From positions 1-64,000 of the forward strand of contig NZ_CANLSL010000009.1 of the NCBI RefSeq assembly GCF_947493735.1: DNA of 64,000 nucleotides, in the 5' to 3' direction. The stretch comes from an uncultured Acinetobacter sp. Its GTDB lineage: Bacteria > Pseudomonadota > Gammaproteobacteria > Pseudomonadales > Moraxellaceae. This document shows, piece after piece, positions 45,085-53,202 of the stretch. The notes under the pieces were generated by a model. The model made no database searches and was not told the DNA's origin. It saw only the letters and a list, made by a program, of their open reading frames with translations. How positions within the stretch are numbered: the stretch's first letter is position 1; each line of letters starts with the position of its first letter. The position numbers and the translations under genes were made by a program.

Positions 45085-45567
45085 ATGATGCAATGTCCAT
45101 GTGGTTCAAATCATTCCTATTCAGTGTGTTGTGAAGTTTTGCATCAAAGCAAGGCGTTGGCAGAAAATGCAGCACAATTGATGCGCTCACGCTATTGTGC
45201 ATATGTGTTGCAAGAGATTGATTATATTGTCAAAACCACAGTGCCATCGCAACAAAAATTACTTGATCGGCAAGCAATGTTGACATGGAGTAAGCAGACC
45301 AAATGGGATGGTTTAGAGGTTATTACGCATCAAGAAAAACTTGGGAAAAGTCATGCGCAGGTCGAGTTTAAAGCCTATTTTTTGACGTCCAATGCAACAA
45401 CTCTATCCGTTCGTGATGCACATCATGAGCGTTCTGCTTTTGTCCAAATTGCCGAGCGGTGGTACTTCATTGATCCGACGGTAGCCATGCCAACCATGAA
45501 ACAGCCATGTCTTTGCGGTTCACAGAAAAAGTTTAAGCAGTGTTGCTATCCATACTTGATGCGCTAA
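45085..45567 (+). CDS. YchJ/UPF0225-family SEC-C protein
   Basis: 160 aa. SEC-C zinc motifs at both ends (CPCGSNHSYSVCC at 4-16 and CLCGSQKKFKQCC at about 143-155) flank an NTF2-like YchJ domain with MRSRYCAYVLQEIDYI. Function not established; the metal-binding motifs are shared with SecA. Confidence 0.88.
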   Translation: MMQCPCGSNHSYSVCCEVLHQSKALAENAAQLMRSRYCAYVLQEIDYIVKTTVPSQQKLLDRQAMLTWSKQTKWDGLEVITHQEKLGKSHAQVEFKAYFLTSNATTLSVRDAHHERSAFVQIAERWYFIDPTVAMPTMKQPCLCGSQKKFKQCCYPYLMR

Positions 45568-45680
45568 ATGGTAGGTATAAGTCTGCTTTTACTGAGTAGG
45601 CTTTCGCGTCATTTTTGTCGAATTGATGATAAATTTCGCTACAATATCGCTATCTTACGCTACACACTTTTGATGCAAAT

Positions 45681-46328
45681 ATGCTACTGACGGTTATTTA
45701 TATTATTGCGATTACCGCTGAGGCGATGACAGGTGCGTTGTCAGCAGGGCGACGCAGTATGGATTGGTTCGGCGTGATTTTGATTGCCTGTGTGACTGCG
45801 CTTGGCGGTGGTACGGTACGTGACGTGGTGCTTGGGCACTATCCATTGACTTGGGTGAAGCATCCAGAGTATTTGATTTTGACCACGTGTGCAGCGTTGT
45901 TCACGATTCTGATTGCCAATTGGATGAAGCATCTGCGCAATATGTTTTTATTACTTGATGCGCTTGGTTTGATTGGGTTTACTATTATTGGTAGTCAGGT
46001 GGCGATCGAGATGGGGCATGGTTTCGTCGTAGCAGGCGTTGCAGGGGTGTTGACTGGTGTGTCGGGTGGTATTCTGCGAGATATTTTGTGTAATGATGTG
46101 CCTTTAGTCTTCCGCCGTGAGCTCTATGCGAGTATTTCATTCGCTGCGGTGGTGTTTTATTGGGTGTGTTTACATTACATCCACTTAAATCTTGAAATCA
46201 CGGTCATTCTGACTTTAGTTTTTGGTTTTAGCTTACGTGTTGTGGCGATTTATTTTGGTTTAGAAATGCCAAAATTTATTTATAAAGAAGATGATGAGAG
46301 TTCGGCATCATCTACTGATGATCATTAA
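45681..46328 (+). CDS. TRIC/UPF0126 cation-channel family membrane protein
   Basis: 215 aa with six to seven helices in two repeats. Conserved GALSAGRRSMDWFGVI, ALGGGTVRDVVLGHYPL (about 40-56) and the second copy GVSGGILRDILCNDVPLVFRRELYA. Bacterial TRIC homologues conduct K+; the E. coli member is YadS. C-terminal tail acidic/Ser-rich. Confidence 0.87.
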   Translation: MLLTVIYIIAITAEAMTGALSAGRRSMDWFGVILIACVTALGGGTVRDVVLGHYPLTWVKHPEYLILTTCAALFTILIANWMKHLRNMFLLLDALGLIGFTIIGSQVAIEMGHGFVVAGVAGVLTGVSGGILRDILCNDVPLVFRRELYASISFAAVVFYWVCLHYIHLNLEITVILTLVFGFSLRVVAIYFGLEMPKFIYKEDDESSASSTDDH

Positions 46329-46453
46329 GTTTCGAGCTTCCAATTTAGTTAACTTATTCGATAAATTATGTTGTGCTTACTATGAAAAAGCGGAACATTT
46401 TAGGCAAGGTCTTAAGGTTTATGCTCAGATACTAGGATTAACCTTCGGTTCGA

Positions 46454-46479
46454 CCTACTTTTCTTTCGGGAAAAGTAGG
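46454..46479. repeat. Perfect hairpin repeat unit
   Basis: CCTACTTTTC / GAAAAGTAGG, 10-bp arms with loop TTTCGG. It sits in a gene-free stretch (46329-46714) and resembles dispersed intergenic repeats. Confidence 0.7.
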
Positions 46480-46490
46480 CAAAACCATTT

Positions 46491-46586
46491 GTCAGTCGCA
46501 AACTCGGTCAAACGCCGAAATTAATACATTACCTTGAAAAACGGCATTTTATTAAAATTGTTCTGACCTCGAACAATGCGACTGAC
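46491..46586. repeat. Inverted-repeat-bounded intergenic segment
   Basis: GTCAGTCGCA (46491-46500) and TGCGACTGAC (46577-46586) are perfect arms; GCCG...CGGC pair inside. Together with the hairpin at 46454 it looks like one folded repeat element. No coding content. Confidence 0.55.
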
Positions 46587-46714
46587 GTCCTCACGAATCA
46601 GATGATTTTTACTCATCTTAATTTAGAACTGGGATTGGGTTACTATTGTGGCTTTGATTATTTTGTGGCATGATTCGCACATTCTCGCTGAGTTGATAAT
46701 CATCAAATCAGTGA

Positions 46715-46840
46715 ACACAGTTTGACAAGGGGAGTAGCCTCCTCCAAACGAGAAGAAACTTTAAGATTTTGATCTTCTCGTGTCAGATATCGTCAATACA
46801 CTTTGCAAAAAGTCGGTATCTGAGCATCGTAAATGATTTA
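46715..46840 (+). promoter_or_regulatory. Probable yybP-ykoY (Mn2+) riboswitch
   Basis: The diagnostic GGGGAGTAGCC (46730-46740) is followed by a variable hairpin ACGAGAAGA...TCTTCTCGT (about 46748-46781) and the helix pair GTCAGATA...TATCTGAGC closing the second lobe. The downstream gene is an Alx/TerC-type transporter, the usual partner (alx in E. coli). The roughly 145 bases between it and the start codon would hold the expression platform; a GC-poor hairpin with a T-run lies there. Confidence 0.75.
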
Positions 46841-46984
46841 CACCGTTAAATCTAAAGCGATGTAGGCAAGACCTTGATCATGTTGGTACAGGTGTTTTTT
46901 AACATCTGGCGACTGGTCGAGGTTTTTTTGTGTCTATACGATGGATAAAAAATTTCGCCACATTGCCAGATGCAGGAGTGGTTT

Positions 46985-47962
46985 ATGGATTCTGTCGGTA
47001 ATATTTGGCTGTATTTGGTGTTTTTTGGCATCGTCTTTGTGATGCTATTGATTGATTTTATTGGATTTAAGCAAAAGCAAGGTGAAGCGGTTCCGATCAA
47101 GCAAGCGGCTTGGTGGAGTGCGGCATGGGTCACTGTGGCGATGCTATTCGCAGGCGGTTTGTGGCTTTATTTGCAACAAAGCATTGGCGTTGAAGTCGCC
47201 AACCAAAAGACTTTGGAGTACATCACAGGTTATCTGCTTGAAAAATCTTTAGCGATTGATAACGTCTTTGTGTGGTTGATGATCTTTGCGGCTTTTGCGA
47301 TTCCGCCTGCTTTGCAACGCCAGATTCTGCTATACGGTGTGATCGGTGCGATTGTTTTGCGAACCATTTTTATCTTGATTGGCGCATGGCTGGTTCAAGA
47401 GTTTTCGTGGATTCTTTATATTTTCGGTGCGTTTCTCGTCTATACAGGGATCAAATTCCTACGTGGTCAAGAAGAGGAGAGCAATGTCGAAAATATGGCA
47501 TTGCTGAAATGGTTGCGTAAACACGTACCGATTACCAAGTCTTTGCAAGGCAATAAATTCTTTGTCCGTGAGCAAGGCAAATTGTGGATTACGCCGTTAT
47601 TCGTCGTGCTGATCTTGGTGGAGTTCTCTGATGTGATCTTTGCAGTGGATTCGATTCCTGCGATCTTTGCGGTCACAACCGACCCATTTATTGTGTTAAG
47701 TGCAAACTTGATGGCGATTTTGGGACTACGTGCGATGTTCTTCTTACTGTCGGGAGCTGCGGCGAAGATGCATTATCTACCGTATGGTCTAGGGATTATC
47801 TTATTATTCATTGGCTTTAAGATGTTGATGCTCGATGTGTTCCATATGCCTGTATGGATTTCACTCGGCTTTATTGCTGTGGTGTTAAGTATTACGGCGT
47901 ATATGTCGATTCGATATGCCAAAAAGCATGGTGATAATTCTCCTGATATAAATCAACAGTAA
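46985..47962 (+). CDS. TerC/Alx-family membrane transporter (likely Mn2+ efflux)
   Basis: 325 aa from the ATG at 46985, with CAGGAG directly upstream (the ATG at 46970 overlaps that site and is rejected). About nine helices. LEKSLAIDNVFVWLMIF and LVEFSDVIFAVDSIPAIFAVT are the two TerC motifs with intramembrane acidic residues. Alx exports manganese, and the predicted Mn2+ riboswitch upstream supports the same role. Confidence 0.9.
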   Translation: MDSVGNIWLYLVFFGIVFVMLLIDFIGFKQKQGEAVPIKQAAWWSAAWVTVAMLFAGGLWLYLQQSIGVEVANQKTLEYITGYLLEKSLAIDNVFVWLMIFAAFAIPPALQRQILLYGVIGAIVLRTIFILIGAWLVQEFSWILYIFGAFLVYTGIKFLRGQEEESNVENMALLKWLRKHVPITKSLQGNKFFVREQGKLWITPLFVVLILVEFSDVIFAVDSIPAIFAVTTDPFIVLSANLMAILGLRAMFFLLSGAAAKMHYLPYGLGIILLFIGFKMLMLDVFHMPVWISLGFIAVVLSITAYMSIRYAKKHGDNSPDINQQ

Positions 47963-47989
47963 GAGCTCATCCATAATATGCAGAAAATA

Positions 47990-48020
47990 AAAAATCCTCC
48001 TGAACTTGGAGGATTTTTTT
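47990..48020. terminator. Bidirectional terminator
   Basis: AAAAATCCTCC / GGAGGATTTTT stem, 7-nt loop, between convergent genes. Confidence 0.88.
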
Positions 48021-48045
48021 ACATGTGAAATGATTTTTTAAAATT

Positions 48046-49140
48046 CTAACAGCGTTGAATCTGATTAAATCGCTTATCTTCACGTTTATGTGCGCTGACT
48101 TGTTGCAAGACTTTGTGAATAAAGCGTAGTTTATCCAACACGGTACTGGATAAAATAAACGGATAAGCGTCTTCAAGCCCCATACTTTGATTGAGTGAAT
48201 TTAAACCATAAGATAATGCAAACCAGTTATTCAATGTGAGTTCGAAGTCTTGCGCATGAGTGGGTGCTTCGGTAAAGCGGAGTTCAGGTCCATTTTTATG
48301 ACGCTTGTCCACGGTCATGCCAATGTGATATGCCGTATCTAAAGTGCTGAGCATATGTAGATAATGTGCCCATGTTTCCGCCCAATCTTCCCACGGATGG
48401 CTCGATGCATAGGTGCTGATAAAGCGATCTTGCCAGTCTTTCGGAGCGCTATGTTCATAATAATGTTGCAAGGCTTGACTATAATCTTGACGCTCATCAC
48501 CAAAAATCTGACGGAATTCATTGATCCAGTCGGTATTGGCGATCAATACATCAAAATAATAATGCCCACTTTCATGACGAAAATGTCCAAGTAAAGTCCG
48601 ATAATTCTCCCCCATCGTGATACGAGTTTGCTCACGATATAGGTGGTCGGCCTCATAAGCATTCAGTGTAATCACGCCATTGGCATGACCTGTCATCACG
48701 GGATGATCTTCAGTTGGAACGAGGAAATGAAAACTTAATCCTAGCGCATCATTAGGGTGTTGTTTTGGGCGAGGGAAGATGTCTAAGCGTTGGGTAATGT
48801 ATAAAAAGCGACGTTTGGAAATCTCGAGCTTTGACCAATATTCGATATTTTTTTCTTCTTGTAAATTGGGAATCACTGAGGTGAGCTGACATGAGCTACA
48901 AAATCGTGCAGGGTCATCAGCATCAATCATCCAGTTACAGACATGGTATTCTTGATAATTGGCACAAGGGCGGTAATATTTTTCTGAACCATCCAATGCA
49001 AGCCAACCTTGTTCGGCTTGCTCAAAGGTCACCATATCTTGACTCGCAGGTAAGTAGCCAACGACCTTATTACAATTGATACAAAGGCTATTGGTGTACA
49101 TAATCTGCGAATTGCAATGATTACAGTAAAAAACTTTCAT
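48046..49140 (-). CDS. Putative zinc-binding metallopeptidase
   Basis: 364 aa. An N-terminal zinc ribbon (CNHCNSQIMYTNSLCINCNK, Cys6-Cys9...Cys20-Cys23) and later CNWM...CSSC pair precede a peptidase-like region with GHFRHESGHYYFDVL (HExxH-type HESGH, about 189-203) and a downstream SHPWEDWAETWAHYLHM with a candidate Glu ligand. It matches a family annotated only as 'putative zinc-binding metallopeptidase'. Substrate unknown. Confidence 0.8.
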   Translation of the reverse strand: MKVFYCNHCNSQIMYTNSLCINCNKVVGYLPASQDMVTFEQAEQGWLALDGSEKYYRPCANYQEYHVCNWMIDADDPARFCSSCQLTSVIPNLQEEKNIEYWSKLEISKRRFLYITQRLDIFPRPKQHPNDALGLSFHFLVPTEDHPVMTGHANGVITLNAYEADHLYREQTRITMGENYRTLLGHFRHESGHYYFDVLIANTDWINEFRQIFGDERQDYSQALQHYYEHSAPKDWQDRFISTYASSHPWEDWAETWAHYLHMLSTLDTAYHIGMTVDKRHKNGPELRFTEAPTHAQDFELTLNNWFALSYGLNSLNQSMGLEDAYPFILSSTVLDKLRFIHKVLQQVSAHKREDKRFNQIQRC

Positions 49141-49263
49141 AAAAGGGCAAACTTATCACAATCGTGTTTGATCATATTGTAGTTAGCTTAGATTGAAAAG
49201 TGCATAAGACAAGAAAAGAGTAGTCATTGTCATATTTGACGATGATTTCGAAACGTGCACGGC

Positions 49264-49617
49264 TTATTCTTTTTCGACTTTGATAATGGTATTGGTGAGC
49301 ACATTCATCAAGACATAACGATCTTTGACTTTGACCCATTGTTGATAGCGTGATGGCTGAGAGAGATTTTGACCATTTTTATAATCAACACGTTCTGCAT
49401 TGCGAAACTCTTCGGGTAATGGCATACCTGCTTTTAATCGCCCTTCGCCACGGTGACGCTTTTTCTCTTTAGATTTCCCTTTTTCTTGCTGATATTGTTC
49501 GTGTTGCATCTGTTCTGATGCCTCATCATGTTGATGTTTTTCATGTGGCGCAGCATGGCTCACATTGACCGCCAATAAGGGCAGTACAATGAAAATCAAT
49601 CCAGCAAGTTGTTTCAT
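49264..49617 (-). CDS. RcnB-like periplasmic protein
   Basis: 117 aa. Signal peptide (about 1-22, ending SHA), then a His/Glu/Lys-rich linker and a C-terminal RcnB-type domain (YQQWVKVKDRYVLMNVLTNTII). RcnB tunes Ni/Co efflux in E. coli; the His-rich region would bind metal. No efflux pump gene adjacent. Confidence 0.75.
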   Translation of the reverse strand: MKQLAGLIFIVLPLLAVNVSHAAPHEKHQHDEASEQMQHEQYQQEKGKSKEKKRHRGEGRLKAGMPLPEEFRNAERVDYKNGQNLSQPSRYQQWVKVKDRYVLMNVLTNTIIKVEKE

Positions 49618-49774
49618 GAAGCAACCTATCTCCTTTCTATCTATTTACACATATCTTTAATGAACAGCATCATAACCGATGCTTGCTGACGAGTGATGAA
49701 TTTGGCTTTAGTTTTACGTGAAAACTATGTAGAAATAATGGATTTCTTCATTTCACTTACATTGTTCATGGATT

Positions 49775-51202
49775 TCACGCTTTGATTAGGCGTTTTCGAT
49801 ACACTTGTGAATTACGTTGATAGTTGTACATCGCTTGACGTGCGCTAGGTAAGGCTTCTAGATCGACTTTTTCAAAGCCTTGTTCCATAAACCAATGCCC
49901 TGTATGCGTAGTCAGCAAATACAGATGTTGAATGCCTTGCGTTTTGGCACGTTGTTCAAGGAATTGTAGCACTTGTACGCCACGATTGGACTTGCGATAG
50001 TCTGGATGCACGGCGACACAAGCGATTTCCGCTGATGTTATTCCGCTTGCTGTTTTATTCTCACTTTCGTTGTCGAGCGGATACAGCGCAGCGCAGGCAA
50101 GGATCATACCGTCACGTTCAATCACGGCAAAATGTTCAATCTCATCTTCGATACGTTCACGTGAGCGATAGACCAAAATGCCTTGTTCTTCGAGTGGACG
50201 CAGTAAGTTTAATAATCCGCCGACATCGTTGATCGTTGCCTGACGGACAGCTTCATAACCCATCGCAGTGACCAATGTGCCTAGACCATCACGTGTAAAT
50301 AGCTCACCGAGTAATGCACCATTTTGATGATAAGACAATAAATGACAACGAATCACTCCTGCACGACACGCTTGTACCGCACCTGATAAATGCAAATATT
50401 GTTCACTATTTGCCGAGTCAATATGACTTAAATAATGCTGTGCTTGCTGAGGGTTGAGCTCACGGACTAAGCGTTGATCGCTATCGAGGAAGCCACGTTG
50501 CTCACCGAGGAAAATCAATTTATCCGCTTTTAAATTTATCGCTGCACGTGTCGCCACTTCTTCAGCACGTAGATTAAACACTTCAGCTGTGGTTGAGTAG
50601 CCTGTTGGACCTAGCAAAACGATTTGACCATGTTGTAGATTGTGATTGATCGCATCGCTATCAATTGCACGTACTTCACCTGTCAGTTGAAAATCGATAC
50701 CTTCATGAATGCCAAAAGGTTTTGCGGTAACGAAATTACCCGAAACCACATCAATGCGTGCGCCGTACATTGGTGAATTTGCCAAGCCCATAGATAGCAA
50801 GGCTTCGATCTGCAAACGAATCGAGCCCACCGCATTGAGTACCGCAGGCAAAGACTCACGTGTGGTAATGCGACGATGTTTTAAAAATGGTGTTTCAAGC
50901 TTCAACTGTGCGAGATTATGATTAATCTGCGGACGGGCACCATGCACCAGTACTAGACGAATCCCAAGCGCATGGAGTAGGGCAATATCGTGAATAATAT
51001 GTTGAAAATTATCAGACTGGAGTGCTTCACCGCCAAACATCAGGACAAATGTTTTGTTTCGATGCGTGTTAATGTACGGTGCTGCGTGACGAAACCAATG
51101 CACATAGCTAGGTGTGGAAGAATCAGGCACAAACGATTGCTCAATAGAAGTATTGATTGACGAAAGATTAGAAAGCGTATTGGCTTGAGCTTGCTTTGTC
51201 AC
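49775..51202 (-). CDS. argA: Amino-acid N-acetyltransferase (N-acetylglutamate synthase)
   Basis: 475 aa. The N-terminal amino-acid kinase fold (FVLMFGGEALQSDNF, VLVHGARPQI) is joined to a GNAT domain (EIACVAVHPDYRKSNRGVQVL; FMEQGFEKV). First step of arginine biosynthesis. About 30 residues longer than E. coli ArgA (443) at the N-terminus, where a later start is possible. Confidence 0.95.
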   Translation of the reverse strand: MTKQAQANTLSNLSSINTSIEQSFVPDSSTPSYVHWFRHAAPYINTHRNKTFVLMFGGEALQSDNFQHIIHDIALLHALGIRLVLVHGARPQINHNLAQLKLETPFLKHRRITTRESLPAVLNAVGSIRLQIEALLSMGLANSPMYGARIDVVSGNFVTAKPFGIHEGIDFQLTGEVRAIDSDAINHNLQHGQIVLLGPTGYSTTAEVFNLRAEEVATRAAINLKADKLIFLGEQRGFLDSDQRLVRELNPQQAQHYLSHIDSANSEQYLHLSGAVQACRAGVIRCHLLSYHQNGALLGELFTRDGLGTLVTAMGYEAVRQATINDVGGLLNLLRPLEEQGILVYRSRERIEDEIEHFAVIERDGMILACAALYPLDNESENKTASGITSAEIACVAVHPDYRKSNRGVQVLQFLEQRAKTQGIQHLYLLTTHTGHWFMEQGFEKVDLEALPSARQAMYNYQRNSQVYRKRLIKA

Positions 51203-51319
51203 GGTCTGACCTAATTTGCGATATTGTGGTATATGGTATTTAACTTTCCAAGCATATCAAAAAGCGATTAGGATAAGAAATAAATCATCATATGGTTATT
51301 TGCAAGGGTGTGATTTGCG

Positions 51320-52177
51320 GTGAATATTTTAATTTTAGGCTGTGGACAGATTGGTCAAGCATTAGCTGAGCATCTTGCTCAAGAAACTTACAATAAAGAT
51401 CAGCATCAAGATCAAGCTCAGCATCACATTACCTGTGTCAGCCGAACAGCAAAAATATTTGCTCACAGCAATATTCAACATCTTGCGCAAGACATTCAAA
51501 GTTTAAATTTTCAAGATTTAGGTCTATCCAATCAACCAAGCTTTGATTGGGTCTATGTGATTGTTTCGCCGAGTGAGCGTAGTGTGGATGCCTATCAACG
51601 AATTTTTGTTGATACTGCTCGCCCAGTATTTCAGGCATTGCAACATCATCCTGTTGAAAAAGTCATTTTTATCTCATCGACACGAGTCTATGGTGAAGAT
51701 CAAGGACGATGGATCAATGATGAAAGTATTCCGAATACAGATGATTCCATTGGTCAGACCTTGATTGCTTCAGAGCAACTGTGGTCAGCCTATTGGAAAG
51801 AAAAATTCACCATCATCCGTCCAAGTGGCTTATATCGGGAACAGAGTCCTTTTTTGAAAAAGAAAGCTTTAGAAACACATCAGCTTAACGAAAATCATTG
51901 GACGAATCGGATTCATCGCGCGGATTTGGTTGGATTTTTACACTATTTAATTACTTTAGAAAAAGTTGAATCAAGCTATATCCTGACCGATCAACGCCCA
52001 ACTTTACAGCACGAATTATTGAATATAATCCGTGCAGAAAATCAGCTTGAACCGTTAAGGATTCATAGTAATGTAAAGACAACAGGCAAACGACTACGTG
52101 CAGATCGTTTTACGCAGTCAGGTTATATATTGAAATATCCTTCGCATCCTTTATTGACTAAGATAATCCCCACCTAG
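51320..52177 (+). CDS. NAD-dependent epimerase/dehydratase family protein
   Basis: 285 aa from a GTG start at 51320. N-terminal Rossmann motif ILILGCGQIGQAL (3-15). Mid-protein VIFISSTRVYGEDQGRWINDES has the Ser and Tyr of an extended SDR, though the spacing is that of YeeZ-type proteins. Substrate unknown. Confidence 0.82.
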   Translation: MNILILGCGQIGQALAEHLAQETYNKDQHQDQAQHHITCVSRTAKIFAHSNIQHLAQDIQSLNFQDLGLSNQPSFDWVYVIVSPSERSVDAYQRIFVDTARPVFQALQHHPVEKVIFISSTRVYGEDQGRWINDESIPNTDDSIGQTLIASEQLWSAYWKEKFTIIRPSGLYREQSPFLKKKALETHQLNENHWTNRIHRADLVGFLHYLITLEKVESSYILTDQRPTLQHELLNIIRAENQLEPLRIHSNVKTTGKRLRADRFTQSGYILKYPSHPLLTKIIPT

Positions 52178-52217
52178 CCTTAATGCCAGTCAGTTAAGCA
52201 TTTTTAATCCTCCCCAG

Positions 52218-52330
52218 CCCTCCTTTTTCAAAGGAGGGAGTATTTCGACATTCAATACAGTGTTGAATTCAATGGTATGCCCCTCTTTTCAAAGATGAGA
52301 AACATTGTTTCGCAAGGGGGGAGATTTATC
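52218..52330. repeat. Hairpin-rich intergenic repeat
   Basis: CCCTCCTTT / AAAGGAGGG (52218-52238), then ATTCAA/TTGAAT (about 52250-52269) and CCCCTCTTTT...AAGGGGGGAG (52279-52323). Looks like a REP-type element between convergent genes. Confidence 0.6.
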
Positions 52331-52374
52331 AATCAGTAATAATGAAATTACGCTTAACTGATCAGCATTATATC

Positions 52375-53004
52375 TTAAACCTGCTTTTTCATTCGCTCAC
52401 GGATAAAGGTGATGATCGCTGGTAAAATACTCAGGAAAATAATACCGAAGATGACAAAGGTGAAATTGTCTTTGACCGCAGGAATATTACCAAACAAATA
52501 ACCCAAAGTAATAAACGATGCCACCCAGCAAATCGCACCGATCACGTTATAACTTAAAAAATATTTATAATTCATCGAGCTTACCCCTGCAACAAAAGGT
52601 GCAAAAGTCCGTGCAAAGGGAATAAAACGTGCGAAAATAATCGTTTTACCGCCATGCTTTTCAAAGAAAGCTTGGGTTTTAAACAAGTATTCTTTGTTGA
52701 TCCAACGTGATTCGATGTTGAAGACACGAGGTCCAATATATTTACCAATATGATAATTCAGCGTATCGCCAAGTACCGCAGCGATAAACAGTAAAATAAT
52801 GAGAACCACAGGATCCATTGCACCTGTAGCAGCAAGCGCACCCGCAGCAAACAGCAAGCTATCGCCCGGTAAAAATGGCATGACGACTAAGCCAGTTTCG
52901 ACAAAGATGATCAGAAATAAGATGCCGTAAATCCATACGCCATAATTGGTGACAAATTCGACCAAGTGCTGATCAACATGCAAAATAAAATCGAGCAAAT
53001 ACAT
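52375..53004 (-). CDS. DedA-family membrane protein
   Basis: 209 aa. Motifs ETGLVVMPFLPGDSLLFAAG (about 36-55), GDTLNYHIGKYIG and FARFIPFARTFAPFVAG are typical of DedA/VTT proteins. They take part in recycling of undecaprenyl phosphate or other lipids across the inner membrane and in envelope stress resistance. Confidence 0.92.
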   Translation of the reverse strand: MYLLDFILHVDQHLVEFVTNYGVWIYGILFLIIFVETGLVVMPFLPGDSLLFAAGALAATGAMDPVVLIILLFIAAVLGDTLNYHIGKYIGPRVFNIESRWINKEYLFKTQAFFEKHGGKTIIFARFIPFARTFAPFVAGVSSMNYKYFLSYNVIGAICWVASFITLGYLFGNIPAVKDNFTFVIFGIIFLSILPAIITFIRERMKKQV

Positions 53005-53202
53005 TGCGGTTCATTCAAATAAAAATTTGCCTAATGCTAGCAGGTGTGGCGTCTGCGTGCATTAGGCAATCTGTGATTTTTTTATGAATCGTCAAATAAC
53101 TTAAAATCTGCTACATCGTTAACCTCGTTCGCAGTACCACTCGGACACCTTCACTCGGTTGCCTTGTATCAGAAGTCAATGACTTCGACGATATTTCTGA
53201 AT

